A DNA stretch of 43,818 nucleotides from an uncultured Lachnospiraceae bacterium (GCA_900316395.1 ONCT01000043.1:1-43818), one strand, 5' to 3'. Counted from the stretch's first letter, positions 8,620 to 18,050 are shown. Numbers and translations are program-made. Notes: generated by a model from the letters alone, not told the origin.

Positions 8620-9750
8620 CTACAATATATCGTCTAAATGTTCTGACTTTGTCTTCTTATATTCTGCGAATCTGTTATCTTCTATAGCCTCTCTAATCTC
8701 TTCCATCATAGTGTTATAGAAGTACAGATTATGTAGCACGCATAGTCTCATTCCAAGCATCTCCTTACTCATAACAAGATGCCTTATATACGCCCTTGAA
8801 TAATTTCTGCAGGCCGGGCAATTACAGCCCTCCTCTATCGGACGAGGGTCCAGCTTGTATTTCTCATTTCGTATATTAACCTTACCAAGATTAGTATATA
8901 GCTGGCCATGTCTTGCATTTCTACTAGGATATACACAGTCGAAGAAGTCAACACCGCGTTCAACTGCTTCAAGAATGTTGTTAGGAGTGCCTACTCCCAT
9001 TAGATATACAGGCTTGTCTTCTGGCAAATGTGGAACTGTAACATCTAGTATTCTATACATCTCTTCATGCGTCTCACCTACTGCCAGGCCACCGATGGCA
9101 TATCCATCAAGGTTCATATCAGCAATCTCGTCAGCGTGGTTAATTCTAATATCCTCGAATATTGCTCCCTGATTAATTCCGAATAACAGCTGATTCTTAT
9201 TAATAGTAGATTCCTTGGAATTAAGCTCATCCATCTTCGTCTTACATCTATGTAGCCATCTTGTAGTTCTTGAAACTGACTCCTCAACATACTCCCTAGA
9301 GGCCTTACTGCTTGGACACTCATCAAATGCCATTGCAATCGTAGATGCAAGATTAGACTGAATAGTCATACTTTCCTCTGGCCCCATAAACAGCTTCCTG
9401 CCATCAATGTGGGAATTGAACATTACACCTTCTTCTTTTATCTTGCGAAGTTTCGCTAGAGAGAATACCTGAAAACCACCAGAATCAGTAAGAATAGGCT
9501 TGTCCCATACCATGAACTTGTGAAGACCACCGAATTCTTTGATTAGTTCATCTCCTGGACGAACATGTAAATGATATGTGTTAGAAAGCTGAACCTGCGT
9601 CTTGATTTCCTGAAGGTCAACTGTTGATACAGCCCCTTTGATAGCCGCAGAGGTTCCAACATTCATAAAAACAGGGGTCTGTATATCACCATGAACAGTT
9701 GATAATACAGCCCTTTTTGCTTTGCCATCTTTATTAATAATCTTATACAT
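8620..9750 (-). CDS. tgt: tRNA-guanine transglycosylase (queuine tRNA-ribosyltransferase)
   Basis: A 376-residue enzyme that exchanges guanine-34 of GUN-anticodon tRNAs for the queuosine precursor preQ1. Catalytic motifs are seen: DSGGFQVFSL (proton-relay Asp), FDCVYPSRNARHG (nucleophile Asp region), and the zinc ligands CNCPACRNYSRAYIRH near residues 313-330. The length is typical. The start codon overlaps the aroC stop by one base (TAATG at 9750), so translation is likely coupled. yajC follows. Other queuosine genes (queACDEF) are not in the window. Confidence 0.97.
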   Translation of the reverse strand: MYKIINKDGKAKRAVLSTVHGDIQTPVFMNVGTSAAIKGAVSTVDLQEIKTQVQLSNTYHLHVRPGDELIKEFGGLHKFMVWDKPILTDSGGFQVFSLAKLRKIKEEGVMFNSHIDGRKLFMGPEESMTIQSNLASTIAMAFDECPSSKASREYVEESVSRTTRWLHRCKTKMDELNSKESTINKNQLLFGINQGAIFEDIRINHADEIADMNLDGYAIGGLAVGETHEEMYRILDVTVPHLPEDKPVYLMGVGTPNNILEAVERGVDFFDCVYPSRNARHGQLYTNLGKVNIRNEKYKLDPRPIEEGCNCPACRNYSRAYIRHLVMSKEMLGMRLCVLHNLYFYNTMMEEIREAIEDNRFAEYKKTKSEHLDDIL

Positions 9751-10841
9751 TATTTATATATTTCCTTCATATAATCCATCTTGGAAGTCATATTATCCAT
9801 CATCAAATCAAGAAGTGTAATCGCCGCCATACTCTCAACAACAACTACTGCTCTTGGCACAATAATAGGGTCATGTCTTCCATTAATTGTAATATCAATT
9901 TCATCATGTAATCTATCAATGGTATGCTGCTTCTGGCTAATTGAAGGTGTAGGCTTAATTGCTACTCTAAATACAATGTCCTGGCCTGTACTAATACCAC
10001 CAAGCACACCACCTGCATGATTAGAATGGAATACTACGTCTTCTTGATAAGACATCTCGTCATTGTTATTGCTTCCGTTACTTGTTGCAACTCTGAAGCC
10101 ATCTCCAATCTCGAAGCCCTTAACAGCACCAATAGAAAGCATTGCCTGAGCAAGCTTAGCATCTAATTTATTAAATACAGGCTCACCAACCCCTGGCTTT
10201 ACACCGTGAATCACACATTCAACTATACCGCCAACAGAGTCGCTATTTCTCATGCATTCCTCTATATAGTCCATAGCCTGAAATGCCACTCTGTCATTAG
10301 GCATATATAGGGGATTATCCATCTCATCCATATTAATATCATTAGAATCAGATATAACGTACTTACCAATTGCCCTTGTATAACAATCAAGTGTAACACC
10401 TAATTCTCTAAGAATCTTGCTGGCAACTGCTCCACCTGCAACTCTTGCGATTGTTTCTCTTCCTGAGCTTCTTCCACCGCCACGATAATCCCTGATACCG
10501 AATTTCTCTTCAAATGTGTAATCAGCATGACCTGGTCGATAAACATTTGCAATATTAGAATAGTCTCTGGACTTCTGATTATTATTCTCCACCATAATAG
10601 ATATAGGGCATCCTGTAGTTACCCCTTCCATTGTTCCACTAAGTATTATGGCCTTATCATCTTCATTTCGTGGTGTTGTGTATTTTGACTGACCAGGCTT
10701 TCTCCTGTCGAGAAATACCTGGATATCCTTTTCATCTAATTCAAGTCCTGCAGGGCAGCCATCAATAACAACTCCTAATGCTTTGCCATGTGATTCTCCC
10801 CAGGTTGTAATTGTGTAATTATGTCCAAATGAATTATTCAT
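9750..10841 (-). CDS. aroC: Chorismate synthase
   Basis: A 363-residue enzyme that converts EPSP to chorismate using reduced FMN, the last step of the common aromatic pathway. Family signatures are present: N-terminal [21 protein letters not shown] region, [20 protein letters not shown], and [20 protein letters not shown]. The length matches the family. It sits between the damaged lactonase gene and tgt, an unusual place for a shikimate gene, since no other aro gene is nearby; it is probably carried in the long minus-strand operon. Confidence 0.97.
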   Translation of the reverse strand: MNNSFGHNYTITTWGESHGKALGVVIDGCPAGLELDEKDIQVFLDRRKPGQSKYTTPRNEDDKAIILSGTMEGVTTGCPISIMVENNNQKSRDYSNIANVYRPGHADYTFEEKFGIRDYRGGGRSSGRETIARVAGGAVASKILRELGVTLDCYTRAIGKYVISDSNDINMDEMDNPLYMPNDRVAFQAMDYIEECMRNSDSVGGIVECVIHGVKPGVGEPVFNKLDAKLAQAMLSIGAVKGFEIGDGFRVATSNGSNNNDEMSYQEDVVFHSNHAGGVLGGISTGQDIVFRVAIKPTPSISQKQHTIDRLHDEIDITINGRHDPIIVPRAVVVVESMAAITLLDLMMDNMTSKMDYMKEIYK

Positions 10842-10850
10842 GCTTATTTC

Positions 10851-10994
10851 CTACTGTAATTTAACTATCTTCATGCAATTTGGCTGATTAACCTTAACAG
10901 GCGGCTTTCTCATTAATGCATAATTCCATTCATAATTAATCTCAAATGCACGCATTTCATTAGAATCATGATTAAGGGAAACCACATGCTTTCT
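10851..10994 (-). pseudogene. Detached C-terminal piece of the lactonase gene (out of frame)
   Basis: Downstream of the lactonase stop a different frame continues with lactonase-like sequence (KHVVSLNHDSNEMRAFEINY ... PNCMKIVKLQ) and stops 9 bases before aroC. It corresponds to the last blade of the beta-propeller. About 20 residues that normally join it to the upstream part are missing at the junction (KRNK-stop-KHVV), so a deletion plus frameshift best explains it. It has no ribosome site of its own. Confidence 0.7.
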
Positions 10995-11820
10995 ACTTAT
11001 TTCTCTTAAGACAAGCCAAACTATTAACAGCATCTACAGATGAGAATACATATTCTTCATCAGCAGAAAGCTCTATAGTGGCAGCAGCCGCTGTCATATA
11101 TGTGTCCTTAATTACGGACACCGTCTGAATCAAATCATAGTCAAGCTTACCATCTTTATTAATAATCTTATATACATCAATCTTGTTACGTTTCTCACTA
11201 AGCAGATACAGGAACTTGCCATTATGAGACATGCGAACCATTCTTGGAGCTGTACCAAATGCACATCTTATTATTGCTGCCTCGTTGAGCTCACCCTTAT
11301 CATAATCAATCTCATATACAACTACCTGGTCAATACCATAATCAACTGTGTATAGATATTTTTCATCAGGAGATAATTCAACACATGTAACCTTAGGCTC
11401 TAGTCTTCTCTCCACAGAACTGATTCCCTGACCTTCATGGAACAGACCACAGGCAATCTCGCCTATGCTTCCATCCTCATTAAGATTCATCATTGTGATA
11501 CGACCATCATGATATCCACCAACAAACAGGTATCTGTTATTAGAATCAACATCAAGATAACAACCTCTCATTCCACCAATCCATTGGGTATTAATGAAGC
11601 TTAGGTTGCCATCCTCTTCTATACGAAATGCGCTTACACCTTCATCAACTATAGAATATAAGAACTTCTTATCATGTGACGCAATAAGGTAGGAAGGATT
11701 GTGAACATCAACCTCTCCCTTATATGTAAATACACATTCATCAACATCTACATCGTAGATCTGAATTCCCTTCTTGTTATTATTAGTGTAGCTTCCTACA
11801 TATGCAACATATCCTGCCAT
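10993..11820 (-). CDS. 6-phosphogluconolactonase-like seven-bladed propeller, C-terminally truncated
   Basis: A 275-residue protein resembling the YbhE/Pgl lactonase family of seven-bladed beta-propellers: 'YVGSYTNNNKKGIQIYDVD' at the N-terminus, 'NPSYLIASHDKKFLYSIVDE', 'CVELSPDEKYLYTVDYGIDQ', and repeated blade motifs. Complete members are about 340 residues. Here a stop after ACLKRNK removes the last blade, whose sequence persists in another frame (10851-10994). An intact enzyme would hydrolyse 6-phosphogluconolactone or a related sugar lactone. A propeller cannot close without its last blade, so the product is probably inactive unless a programmed frameshift restores it. Only 2 bases separate it from trhP, indicating cotranscription. 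Confidence 0.8.
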   Translation of the reverse strand: MAGYVAYVGSYTNNNKKGIQIYDVDVDECVFTYKGEVDVHNPSYLIASHDKKFLYSIVDEGVSAFRIEEDGNLSFINTQWIGGMRGCYLDVDSNNRYLFVGGYHDGRITMMNLNEDGSIGEIACGLFHEGQGISSVERRLEPKVTCVELSPDEKYLYTVDYGIDQVVVYEIDYDKGELNEAAIIRCAFGTAPRMVRMSHNGKFLYLLSEKRNKIDVYKIINKDGKLDYDLIQTVSVIKDTYMTAAAATIELSADEEYVFSSVDAVNSLACLKRNK

Positions 11821-11822
11821 AA

Positions 11823-13046
11823 CTAGTCTTCCTTCCTTCTAATAATATCATATCTATCAAGTTCTATACCTAAGTCAATCCATAGCATTTCCTTTGGATG
11901 AGGTGCGCTATCCACATCTGCACCCTTCTCATTAACAATTCGCTTAACTACAACTTCTATATTATCACCATTAGGCTTCATTACCTCAATAGTCTCGCCA
12001 ACTGAGAATTTATTCTTCTGCTCAATTGAATATAAGCCATCCTTACACTCGCCAATAATTCCTAGATATGTATACTCCTTGATATAAGTGTTGTTATCAT
12101 ATATCTGGGCTTCATGTGTTGGCTTGCCGAAGAAAAAGCCTGTTGTAAATTGACGATATGTACAATTAGAAATCTGGTCAAGGTACCAAGGCATATTCTT
12201 CTTATAAAGCTCAGGATCCTTAAGATAATCATCAATTGCCTTACGATACGTCCTTGCAACAGTGGCCACATATAGAGCCGTCTTCATTCTTCCTTCAATC
12301 TTAAAGCTGTCAATTCCAGCGTCAATAAGCTCAGGAATATGCTCTATCATACACAAATCCTTGGAGTTAAATATATAAGTTCCTCTCTCGTTCTCATATA
12401 CAGGAAGATACTCCCCTGGGCGTTCTTCCTCCATTATATGATATTTCCAACGACAAGGATGGGTACATTCTCCCTGATTCGCATCACGACCAGTAAAATA
12501 ATTACTAAGAAGACATCTTCCCGAATAGGAAATGCACATTGCACCATGAATAAATGTCTCTATCTCTAAATCATCAGGAATATTCTCTCTTAACTCTTTA
12601 ATCTCATCCATTGATAACTCTCTGGCTGAAACAACACGCTTTGCTCCAAGCTTATGCCAGAAATTATATGTTCCATAATTAGTATTATTAGCCTGTGTAC
12701 TTATATGTATCTCAACCTCTGGCCATACCTTCTTAGCAATCTCGAATACACCAGGGTCAGATATAATAAGTGCATCAACACCTATCTTCTTAAGCTCTTC
12801 AAAATATTCATATGCAAGGGGCAAATCTTTATTATGTGCCAATATATTCGCAGTTACATATACCTTAACACCGCGCTTGTGTGCAAACTCTACACCTTCT
12901 GCCATTTCCTCGTTAGAGAAATTCTTAGCCTTGGCACGAAGTCCGAACACATCGCCACCAATATATACAGCGTCAGCTCCGAATATAACAGCCTCCTTAA
13001 GAACCTCCAAAGAACTAGCAGGTACAAGTAATTCAACTTGTCTCAT
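11823..13046 (-). CDS. trhP: Peptidase U32-family tRNA uridine hydroxylase
   Basis: A 407-residue U32-family protein. The signature HGAMCISYSGRCLLSNYFTG, followed by GRDANQGECTHPCRW, is complete with its cysteines, and the N-terminal half is a TIM-like barrel ('LVPASSLEVLKEAVIFGADA'). U32 members of this type (TrhP, formerly YrrN/YrrO in Bacillus) hydroxylate U34 of tRNA using prephenate to give ho5U. trmR lies immediately upstream and would methylate the product, which supports the assignment. Bacillus has two paralogs in tandem; only one is here. The old 'collagenase/peptidase' label is unlikely to describe its role. Confidence 0.88.
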   Translation of the reverse strand: MRQVELLVPASSLEVLKEAVIFGADAVYIGGDVFGLRAKAKNFSNEEMAEGVEFAHKRGVKVYVTANILAHNKDLPLAYEYFEELKKIGVDALIISDPGVFEIAKKVWPEVEIHISTQANNTNYGTYNFWHKLGAKRVVSARELSMDEIKELRENIPDDLEIETFIHGAMCISYSGRCLLSNYFTGRDANQGECTHPCRWKYHIMEEERPGEYLPVYENERGTYIFNSKDLCMIEHIPELIDAGIDSFKIEGRMKTALYVATVARTYRKAIDDYLKDPELYKKNMPWYLDQISNCTYRQFTTGFFFGKPTHEAQIYDNNTYIKEYTYLGIIGECKDGLYSIEQKNKFSVGETIEVMKPNGDNIEVVVKRIVNEKGADVDSAPHPKEMLWIDLGIELDRYDIIRRKED

Positions 13047-13060
13047 TAATAATCTCCAAT

Positions 13061-13702
13061 CTACTTTACTACAGTAAGTGCAACACCATCTCCAACAGAG
13101 AGAATTGTTGTATCATAATCTTCATCCTGACATAACTCATAGAGATATTCTCTAATTCTCTTATGAATTGTACGATTCCTTCTATCAACTATAAAATGTG
13201 ATTCAAGAATATCACCATCCTGCAACACATTATCTGTAACTATTACAGAGCCTTGCGAAGTAAGGCGCTTAATTTCTGGCCAAAAGTTAATATACTGCCC
13301 CTTGGCCGCATCCATAAACACAAAATCATATACTCCTGTGAGAGTAGGAAGTATGTCTTTGGCGTCACCCTCTAATAAGGTAACTCTATCAGCCACACCA
13401 GCCCTACTGAAATTCTCTCTTGCAATAGGGATTCGCTTCTCGTAATTCTCTATAGTTGTTATAGAACAATCATCACTTGTATTATATGCCATTAAGATTG
13501 CAGAAAAACCAATGGCAGTCCCAACCTCTAATACTCGCTTAGGCTTATTCATTGCAAGCAGGGTTCGCATTAGATATTGCATATCCTTACGAATGATTGG
13601 AACAAAGGTATCGATTGCTTCTGCTTCTATTGTATCAAGAAGCTTTCCATTACCCTTCTCTATGGAATTAAGATATACACTCAATCTGTCATTATCTACC
13701 AT
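13061..13702 (-). CDS. trmR: tRNA 5-hydroxyuridine O-methyltransferase
   Basis: A 213-residue class I SAM-dependent O-methyltransferase. The SAM-binding motif is VLEVGTAIGFSAILMA, with later motifs DFVFMDAAKG and VTDNVL, as in the catechol-O-methyltransferase-like YrrM group. YrrM/TrmR methylates ho5U34 to mo5U34 in tRNAs reading wobble codons. The neighbours match the Bacillus order ruvX-yrzB-yrrM-yrrN-yrrO, except that rnj is inserted before it. It starts 7 bases after rnj, so they are cotranscribed. Confidence 0.88.
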   Translation of the reverse strand: MVDNDRLSVYLNSIEKGNGKLLDTIEAEAIDTFVPIIRKDMQYLMRTLLAMNKPKRVLEVGTAIGFSAILMAYNTSDDCSITTIENYEKRIPIARENFSRAGVADRVTLLEGDAKDILPTLTGVYDFVFMDAAKGQYINFWPEIKRLTSQGSVIVTDNVLQDGDILESHFIVDRRNRTIHKRIREYLYELCQDEDYDTTILSVGDGVALTVVK

Positions 13703-13709
13703 AATGTCA

Positions 13710-15368
13710 CTATACTTCCATAATAATTGGCATTATCATAGGACGTCTCTTAGTCTCTTTCCATACGAAGTCACCAAGTGCATCCTTAATACGAGCCTTG
13801 ATTCTATTCCAGTCAGTAACGTTTTGTGACATACATTTGTCCATTGTATCGTTAAGGACGTCTCTTGCAGATTCCATAAGGTCTTCTGCACCTTTTACAT
13901 ATACAAATCCACGTGATACAATATCAGGTCCAGCCAGAACCTGGGCACTTCCGCTCTCAAGTGTAAGAACCACAATAATTATTCCGTCCTCAGACAGACG
14001 CTGTCTGTCATGTAATACAATATTACCTACGTCACCAACACCAAGTCCATCAACCATTATTGCACCTGTATGAACATGGTCAGTCACCTTGGCACCTTCA
14101 TCGTCTAATTCTAATACATCTCCAGATGATAATATGAATATATCATCAGACTTATATCCAAGAGTTGTTGCAATTCTTGCGTGGGCCTTAAGATGCTTAT
14201 ACTCTCCATGAACTGGTATTACATACTTAGGATTAACAAGAGAATATATAAGCTTAAGCTCTTCCTGACAAGCATGTCCAGATACATGGGCATCCTGAAT
14301 AACAACCTCAGCACCACGTCTTGAAAGCTCATTAATAACCTTAGATACTGCCTTCTCATTACCAGGAATTGGATGAGAAGAGAATATTATAGTATCGTTA
14401 GGCTTAATAGATACCTTTCTATGAGTACCATTGGCCATTCTTGACAAGGCAGCCATTGATTCTCCCTGACTTCCTGTTGTTATAAGACAGGTCTGCTCGT
14501 CAGAATAATTCTTAAGCTGGTCTATATCAACTAGCGTATATTCAGGTACCTTAAGATATCCAAGCTCTGAAGCCGTAGCAATAATGTTGACCATACTTCG
14601 GCCTTCTACCACTACCTTCCTTCCGAATTTGTGAGCAGAATTAATGATTTGCTGCACCCTGTCAACATTTGACGCAAATGTAGCAATAATAATTCTTGTA
14701 GACTTATGATTCTCGAACAATTCATCAAATGTCTTACCAACAGTCTTCTCAGAAGGGGTAAATCCAGGTCGCTCTGCATTAGTACTATCAGCCATCATTG
14801 CAAGTACACCCTTCTTGCCAAGCTCTGCGAATCTGGTTAAATCAATAGCATCACCATATACAGGTGTATAATCCACCTTAAAGTCTCCAGTATGAACAAC
14901 TACTCCTGCTGGTGAATAAATTGCAAATGCAGCTGCATCCTGAATACTGTGATTTGTCTTAATAAATTCAACACGAAAACAGCCAGCATTAATATGCTGC
15001 CCGTATTTTACGACCTTACGCTTTACCTGGGACATAAGATTATGCTCGCGAAGCTTATTATCAATAAGACCTATTGTAAGCATTGTTGCATAAATAGGCG
15101 CATTAATCTCCTTAAAGACATAAGGAATGGCACCTATATGGTCTTCGTGACCATGAGTTATGAAGAATCCTTTAATCTTATCTTCATTCTCCTGAAGATA
15201 AGTAATATCAGGAATTACAAGGTCTACTCCTAACATATCTGTCTCTGGAAATGCAAGACCACAATCCACAACGATAATACTGTCATCATACTCGAAGGCA
15301 GTAATATTCATTCCAATTGCCTCTAAACCTCCCAGAGGAATGATTTTTAATTTTCCGTTTTCTGACAA
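13710..15368 (-). CDS. rnj: Ribonuclease J
   Basis: A 552-residue metallo-beta-lactamase/beta-CASP nuclease with endonuclease and 5'-to-3' exonuclease activity in mRNA decay and rRNA maturation. The metal-binding motif THGHEDHIGAIPYV is intact, and further metal ligands follow (VHTGDFKVDYTP; MADSTNAERPG). The beta-CASP region contains SSHPIPGNEKAV and the C-terminal domain is present ('VLAGPDIVSRGFVYVKGAED'). The start SENGKLKIIPLGGLEAIGMN is typical. Only one RNase J gene is in this window, so J1 versus J2 cannot be decided. It lies between the DUF1292 gene and trmR in the operon. Confidence 0.95.
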   Translation of the reverse strand: MSENGKLKIIPLGGLEAIGMNITAFEYDDSIIVVDCGLAFPETDMLGVDLVIPDITYLQENEDKIKGFFITHGHEDHIGAIPYVFKEINAPIYATMLTIGLIDNKLREHNLMSQVKRKVVKYGQHINAGCFRVEFIKTNHSIQDAAAFAIYSPAGVVVHTGDFKVDYTPVYGDAIDLTRFAELGKKGVLAMMADSTNAERPGFTPSEKTVGKTFDELFENHKSTRIIIATFASNVDRVQQIINSAHKFGRKVVVEGRSMVNIIATASELGYLKVPEYTLVDIDQLKNYSDEQTCLITTGSQGESMAALSRMANGTHRKVSIKPNDTIIFSSHPIPGNEKAVSKVINELSRRGAEVVIQDAHVSGHACQEELKLIYSLVNPKYVIPVHGEYKHLKAHARIATTLGYKSDDIFILSSGDVLELDDEGAKVTDHVHTGAIMVDGLGVGDVGNIVLHDRQRLSEDGIIIVVLTLESGSAQVLAGPDIVSRGFVYVKGAEDLMESARDVLNDTMDKCMSQNVTDWNRIKARIKDALGDFVWKETKRRPMIMPIIMEV

Positions 15369-15380
15369 TTTATACCTCCA

Positions 15381-15635
15381 TTACACTAAATCTGTATCTT
15401 CCAAAAGTTCAGAGAACACCTTGATTAAGGCTTCGTACTCATCGTCCTCTTCAACTGGAACATACGTTAACTCGTTATCATCATCAGACACTTCCTTAAA
15501 GATATAAGCTTCTGACTCGTCAGAATCATCCTCTGATACGAGTAGATACTTCTTTTCTTTAAGAGTTGTCTGTTCAATTACAAATAATTCGACTTCTTCA
15601 TTACTGTCTGTATCGTAGAAAGTTATTTTATCCAA
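15381..15635 (-). CDS. DUF1292 family acidic protein (YrzB-like)
   Basis: An 84-residue, strongly acidic protein with the DUF1292 pattern: KITFYDTDSNEEVELFVIEQ, 'KYLLVSEDD', 'EAYIFKEV'. The family has no proven function. It is nearly always found next to ruvX and ireB in Firmicutes, as here (15 bases after ruvX). No membrane segments. Confidence 0.85.
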   Translation of the reverse strand: MDKITFYDTDSNEEVELFVIEQTTLKEKKYLLVSEDDSDESEAYIFKEVSDDDNELTYVPVEEDDEYEALIKVFSELLEDTDLV

Positions 15636-15650
15636 AATATTAGTCTCCTA

Positions 15651-16088
15651 TTATTTGCCATAATTCTCTTCAAGAAAACCTTGCAGGATGACCATGGCAG
15701 CGACTTCATCAACGAATTCTTTGTGATTAACTGATTTAATGCCACATTCATCTAATATCTCATGAGCTTCAAAGCTAGAAAGCCTCTCATCAAAATAATT
15801 GACCTTAAGTCCTGTCCTCCGCTCAAGATTCTCGCCAAATTCTCTAGTCTTACGGCAACGCTCTCCCTCAGTATCATCCATATTCATTGGAAGGCCAAGA
15901 ACAATCTCGTCAACATCATATTCTTTAATTATTTCATCAATTCTAGACAAGGTTTTTCGAATTTTACTTTCCCTGTCTCTTCTAATAATCTCAAGCCCAC
16001 TTGCACTCATAAGTAAGGGGTCACTAATAGCAACCCCTACTGTCTTACTACCGAAATCTAATCCTAGATATCGTTTGTTATCATTCAT
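15651..16088 (-). CDS. ruvX: Holliday junction resolvase-like nuclease YqgF/RuvX
   Basis: A 145-residue RNase H-fold nuclease. The N-terminal 'YLGLDFGSKTVGVAISD' holds the first catalytic Asp, 'VLGLPMNMDDTEGER' the central Glu/Asp region, and 'FDERLSSFEAHEIL' the next motif; 'DEVAAMVILQGFLE' ends it. Members are implicated in 16S rRNA 5'-end maturation and/or junction resolution. The ATG at 16088 overlaps the ireB stop by one base (TAATG), which suggests coupling. A TTG at 16100 would add four residues and is less likely. Confidence 0.92.
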   Translation of the reverse strand: MNDNKRYLGLDFGSKTVGVAISDPLLMSASGLEIIRRDRESKIRKTLSRIDEIIKEYDVDEIVLGLPMNMDDTEGERCRKTREFGENLERRTGLKVNYFDERLSSFEAHEILDECGIKSVNHKEFVDEVAAMVILQGFLEENYGK

Positions 16089-16354
16089 TATTGATTCCAA
16101 GCCTCTGAATTAATATACTCTCTAAGTAATTCTTCAACTAATTCATCCTTCTCAACCTTCATAATAAGGCTTCTTGCATTCTTATGGCTAGTGATAAATG
16201 TTGGGTCACCAGACATAATATAACCCACTATCTGATTAACAGGATTATATCCCTTCTCAGATAATGCCTCATACACCTCTTTGATAATATCCTTAACAGA
16301 TACCTGAGGTTCATTCTTAATTCTAAAAAATTGTGTGTTGCCTAAATCTTGCAT
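16088..16354 (-). CDS. ireB: IreB-family regulatory phosphoprotein
   Basis: An 88-residue protein of the former DUF965/YrzL family. The core GYNPVNQIVGYIMSGDPTFI, followed by SHKNARSLI..VEKDELVEELL, is diagnostic. In Enterococcus the homologue IreB is a substrate of the PASTA kinase IreK and modulates envelope stress tolerance. ATG at 16354 (MQDLGNTQ) is chosen because AGAAGGAAG lies in front of it; an upstream in-frame TTG at 16384 has no ribosome site. The N-terminal Thr near residue 7 could be a phospho-site by analogy. It heads the conserved ireB-ruvX-DUF1292 unit. Confidence 0.9.
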   Translation of the reverse strand: MQDLGNTQFFRIKNEPQVSVKDIIKEVYEALSEKGYNPVNQIVGYIMSGDPTFITSHKNARSLIMKVEKDELVEELLREYINSEAWNQ

Positions 16355-16413
16355 AGTTTTCTTCCTTCTCTTATAAAAACCCAATTTACTTAATGTTTAT
16401 TTTATATCAAATG

Positions 16414-17727
16414 CTATATTTTTTCAACCAATAGTAAGTTATTCTGAATACTTGCTCCCCGTCCTTTAATAATCTTATTGGACAAATCATCATCACATTT
16501 AACACAAACCATAATATATTCTTTAGAATAGCCGCGATAGTATTTCTCATTGTCGATTAAGATGCTTTCTTCCATAAGAGCAGTAACTTCCTCACCAATA
16601 TAGCTTTCCATATATTCTATCGACATTTTATTATTTAATTCAAGTAGCTTGCTGCTTCGTGATGACTTGAGCGCCTCATCTACCTGCCCTGACATCTTAT
16701 CAGCCTTAGTTCCTTTACGCCTACTGTACTTGAAAATGTGCATTGCAGCAAAATGTACTTTATCTAAGAAGTCATATGTTGTAGCGAATTCCTCCTCTGT
16801 CTCCTGTGGAAATCCCACTATAACATCAGTGGTAATGGCAGGATTATGAAAATACTCCCTTAGGAGTACACATTTGTCATAGTATTCAGAAGTTGTATAC
16901 TTCCTATTCATCCTACTTAGCACATCGTCACAGCCGCTCTGCAAGGACAGATGAAAATGAGGACAAATCTTATCTACTTTAACAAGACGCTTAACAAAAT
17001 CCTCTGTAATAATGCCTGGCTCAAGAGAGCTTAGCCTAATTCGTTCTACTCCCTTGATATCATTAATTGCTTCAATTAAGTCAATAAGATAATAATCCTT
17101 ATCATCCTCATTAACATGATATGAAGATACATGAATACCTGTTAGCACGAATTCCTTGCAGCCTCGCTTGGACAGATTCCTGATTTCCTCCACCACACTC
17201 TTAACACTTCGTGAGCGCACTCTTCCTCTTGCAAATGGAATGATACAGTATGTGCAAAACTGGTTACAGCCGTCCTGAATCTTGATAAATGCTCTTGTTC
17301 TTGAAGACACATTTTCAAGAGTCATATCCTCAAAGCCAACCTTACTATTGTTAATGTCTTCACAGTCGGACAGCTTCTCCTTTGATTCAATGAAGCTTTC
17401 AATATCATCTACAATATTATTTTTCCTATTGTTGCCAATATAAATATCGGCGTTAATCTTATCCTTGTCTGCATCAGTAAGGCCCTGCACAAAACAGCCC
17501 ATCGCAACAACTATAGCATCAGGATTTCTACGCCTTGCACGATTAATCATTTGCCTTGATTTGTGGTCAGCAATGTTGGTAACAGAACAGGTGTTAATTA
17601 TATACACATCAGCTTTGCTTTCGAACTCAACAATTGAATATCCGTCATTTTTTAGCAAATCTATGACAGCCTCAAGTTCATAAGTATTAACTTTACATCC
17701 AAGATTATGAAATGCCGCACTTTTCAT
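16414..17727 (-). CDS. mtaB: tRNA t6A37 methylthiotransferase MtaB
   Basis: A 437-residue radical SAM enzyme that makes ms2t6A at position 37 of ANN-decoding tRNAs. N-terminal UPF0004 domain starts AAFHNLGCKVNTYELEA, with cluster cysteines in NLGCKVN, TCSVTN and AMGCFVQ. The radical SAM motif CNQFCTYCIIPFARGRVRSR follows, and a C-terminal TRAM domain ends the protein. 'NLGCKVNTYE' distinguishes MtaB from MiaB and RimO. AAGGAG lies upstream of the ATG. It is divergent from the HPr-like gene and followed after about 60 bases by ireB on the same strand. Confidence 0.95.
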   Translation of the reverse strand: MKSAAFHNLGCKVNTYELEAVIDLLKNDGYSIVEFESKADVYIINTCSVTNIADHKSRQMINRARRRNPDAIVVAMGCFVQGLTDADKDKINADIYIGNNRKNNIVDDIESFIESKEKLSDCEDINNSKVGFEDMTLENVSSRTRAFIKIQDGCNQFCTYCIIPFARGRVRSRSVKSVVEEIRNLSKRGCKEFVLTGIHVSSYHVNEDDKDYYLIDLIEAINDIKGVERIRLSSLEPGIITEDFVKRLVKVDKICPHFHLSLQSGCDDVLSRMNRKYTTSEYYDKCVLLREYFHNPAITTDVIVGFPQETEEEFATTYDFLDKVHFAAMHIFKYSRRKGTKADKMSGQVDEALKSSRSSKLLELNNKMSIEYMESYIGEEVTALMEESILIDNEKYYRGYSKEYIMVCVKCDDDLSNKIIKGRGASIQNNLLLVEKI

Positions 17728-17819
17728 TAAGTGTTTTTCTCCTTACTTATTGACTTTTGTTCAAATAACATTTAGGATAATAGATAGTATATATTATAAA
17801 AATGTGGGAGGTTTCGAAA

Positions 17820-18050
17820 ATGACAAAAATACAAATTTCTCTAAATTCAATTGACAAAGTAAAAGCATTTGTTAATACAATTGCTACATTTGACACTGAC
17901 TTTGATCTTGTATCAGGCAGATATGTTATTGATGCAAAATCAATTATGGGTATTTTCTCATTAGATTTATCTAAGCCAATTGAGTTAGCAATCCATTCAG
18001 AAAAAGATGTAGATGCGATTCTTCAAGCTTTAGAGCCATATACAATCTAA
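17820..18050 (+). CDS. HPr-like protein without the catalytic histidine (Crh-like)
   Basis: A 76-residue small protein with the HPr fold. The regulatory-site motif is preserved as DAKSIMGIFSLDLSKPIEL (Ser41, equivalent to HPr Ser46). The phospho-relay His15 region ('KVKAFVNTIATFD') contains no His at all. It therefore cannot relay phosphate in the PTS but could be phosphorylated by HPr kinase and act as a CcpA corepressor, like Bacillus Crh. That role is inferred. The ATG at 17820 is preceded by GGGAGG at 7 bases; an upstream ATG at 17802 has none. It is a single-gene transcript on the plus strand, ending in its own terminator. Confidence 0.8.
   Translation: MTKIQISLNSIDKVKAFVNTIATFDTDFDLVSGRYVIDAKSIMGIFSLDLSKPIELAIHSEKDVDAILQALEPYTI

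Noticed and set aside
10851..11033. Independent 60-residue gene before aroC
   Set aside because: Its sequence matches the lost C-terminus of the adjacent lactonase and it has no ribosome site; treated as a remnant.
12654..13031. Plus-strand open frame inside trhP
   Set aside because: Lies wholly within a well-supported minus gene, with no start signal or recognisable domain.
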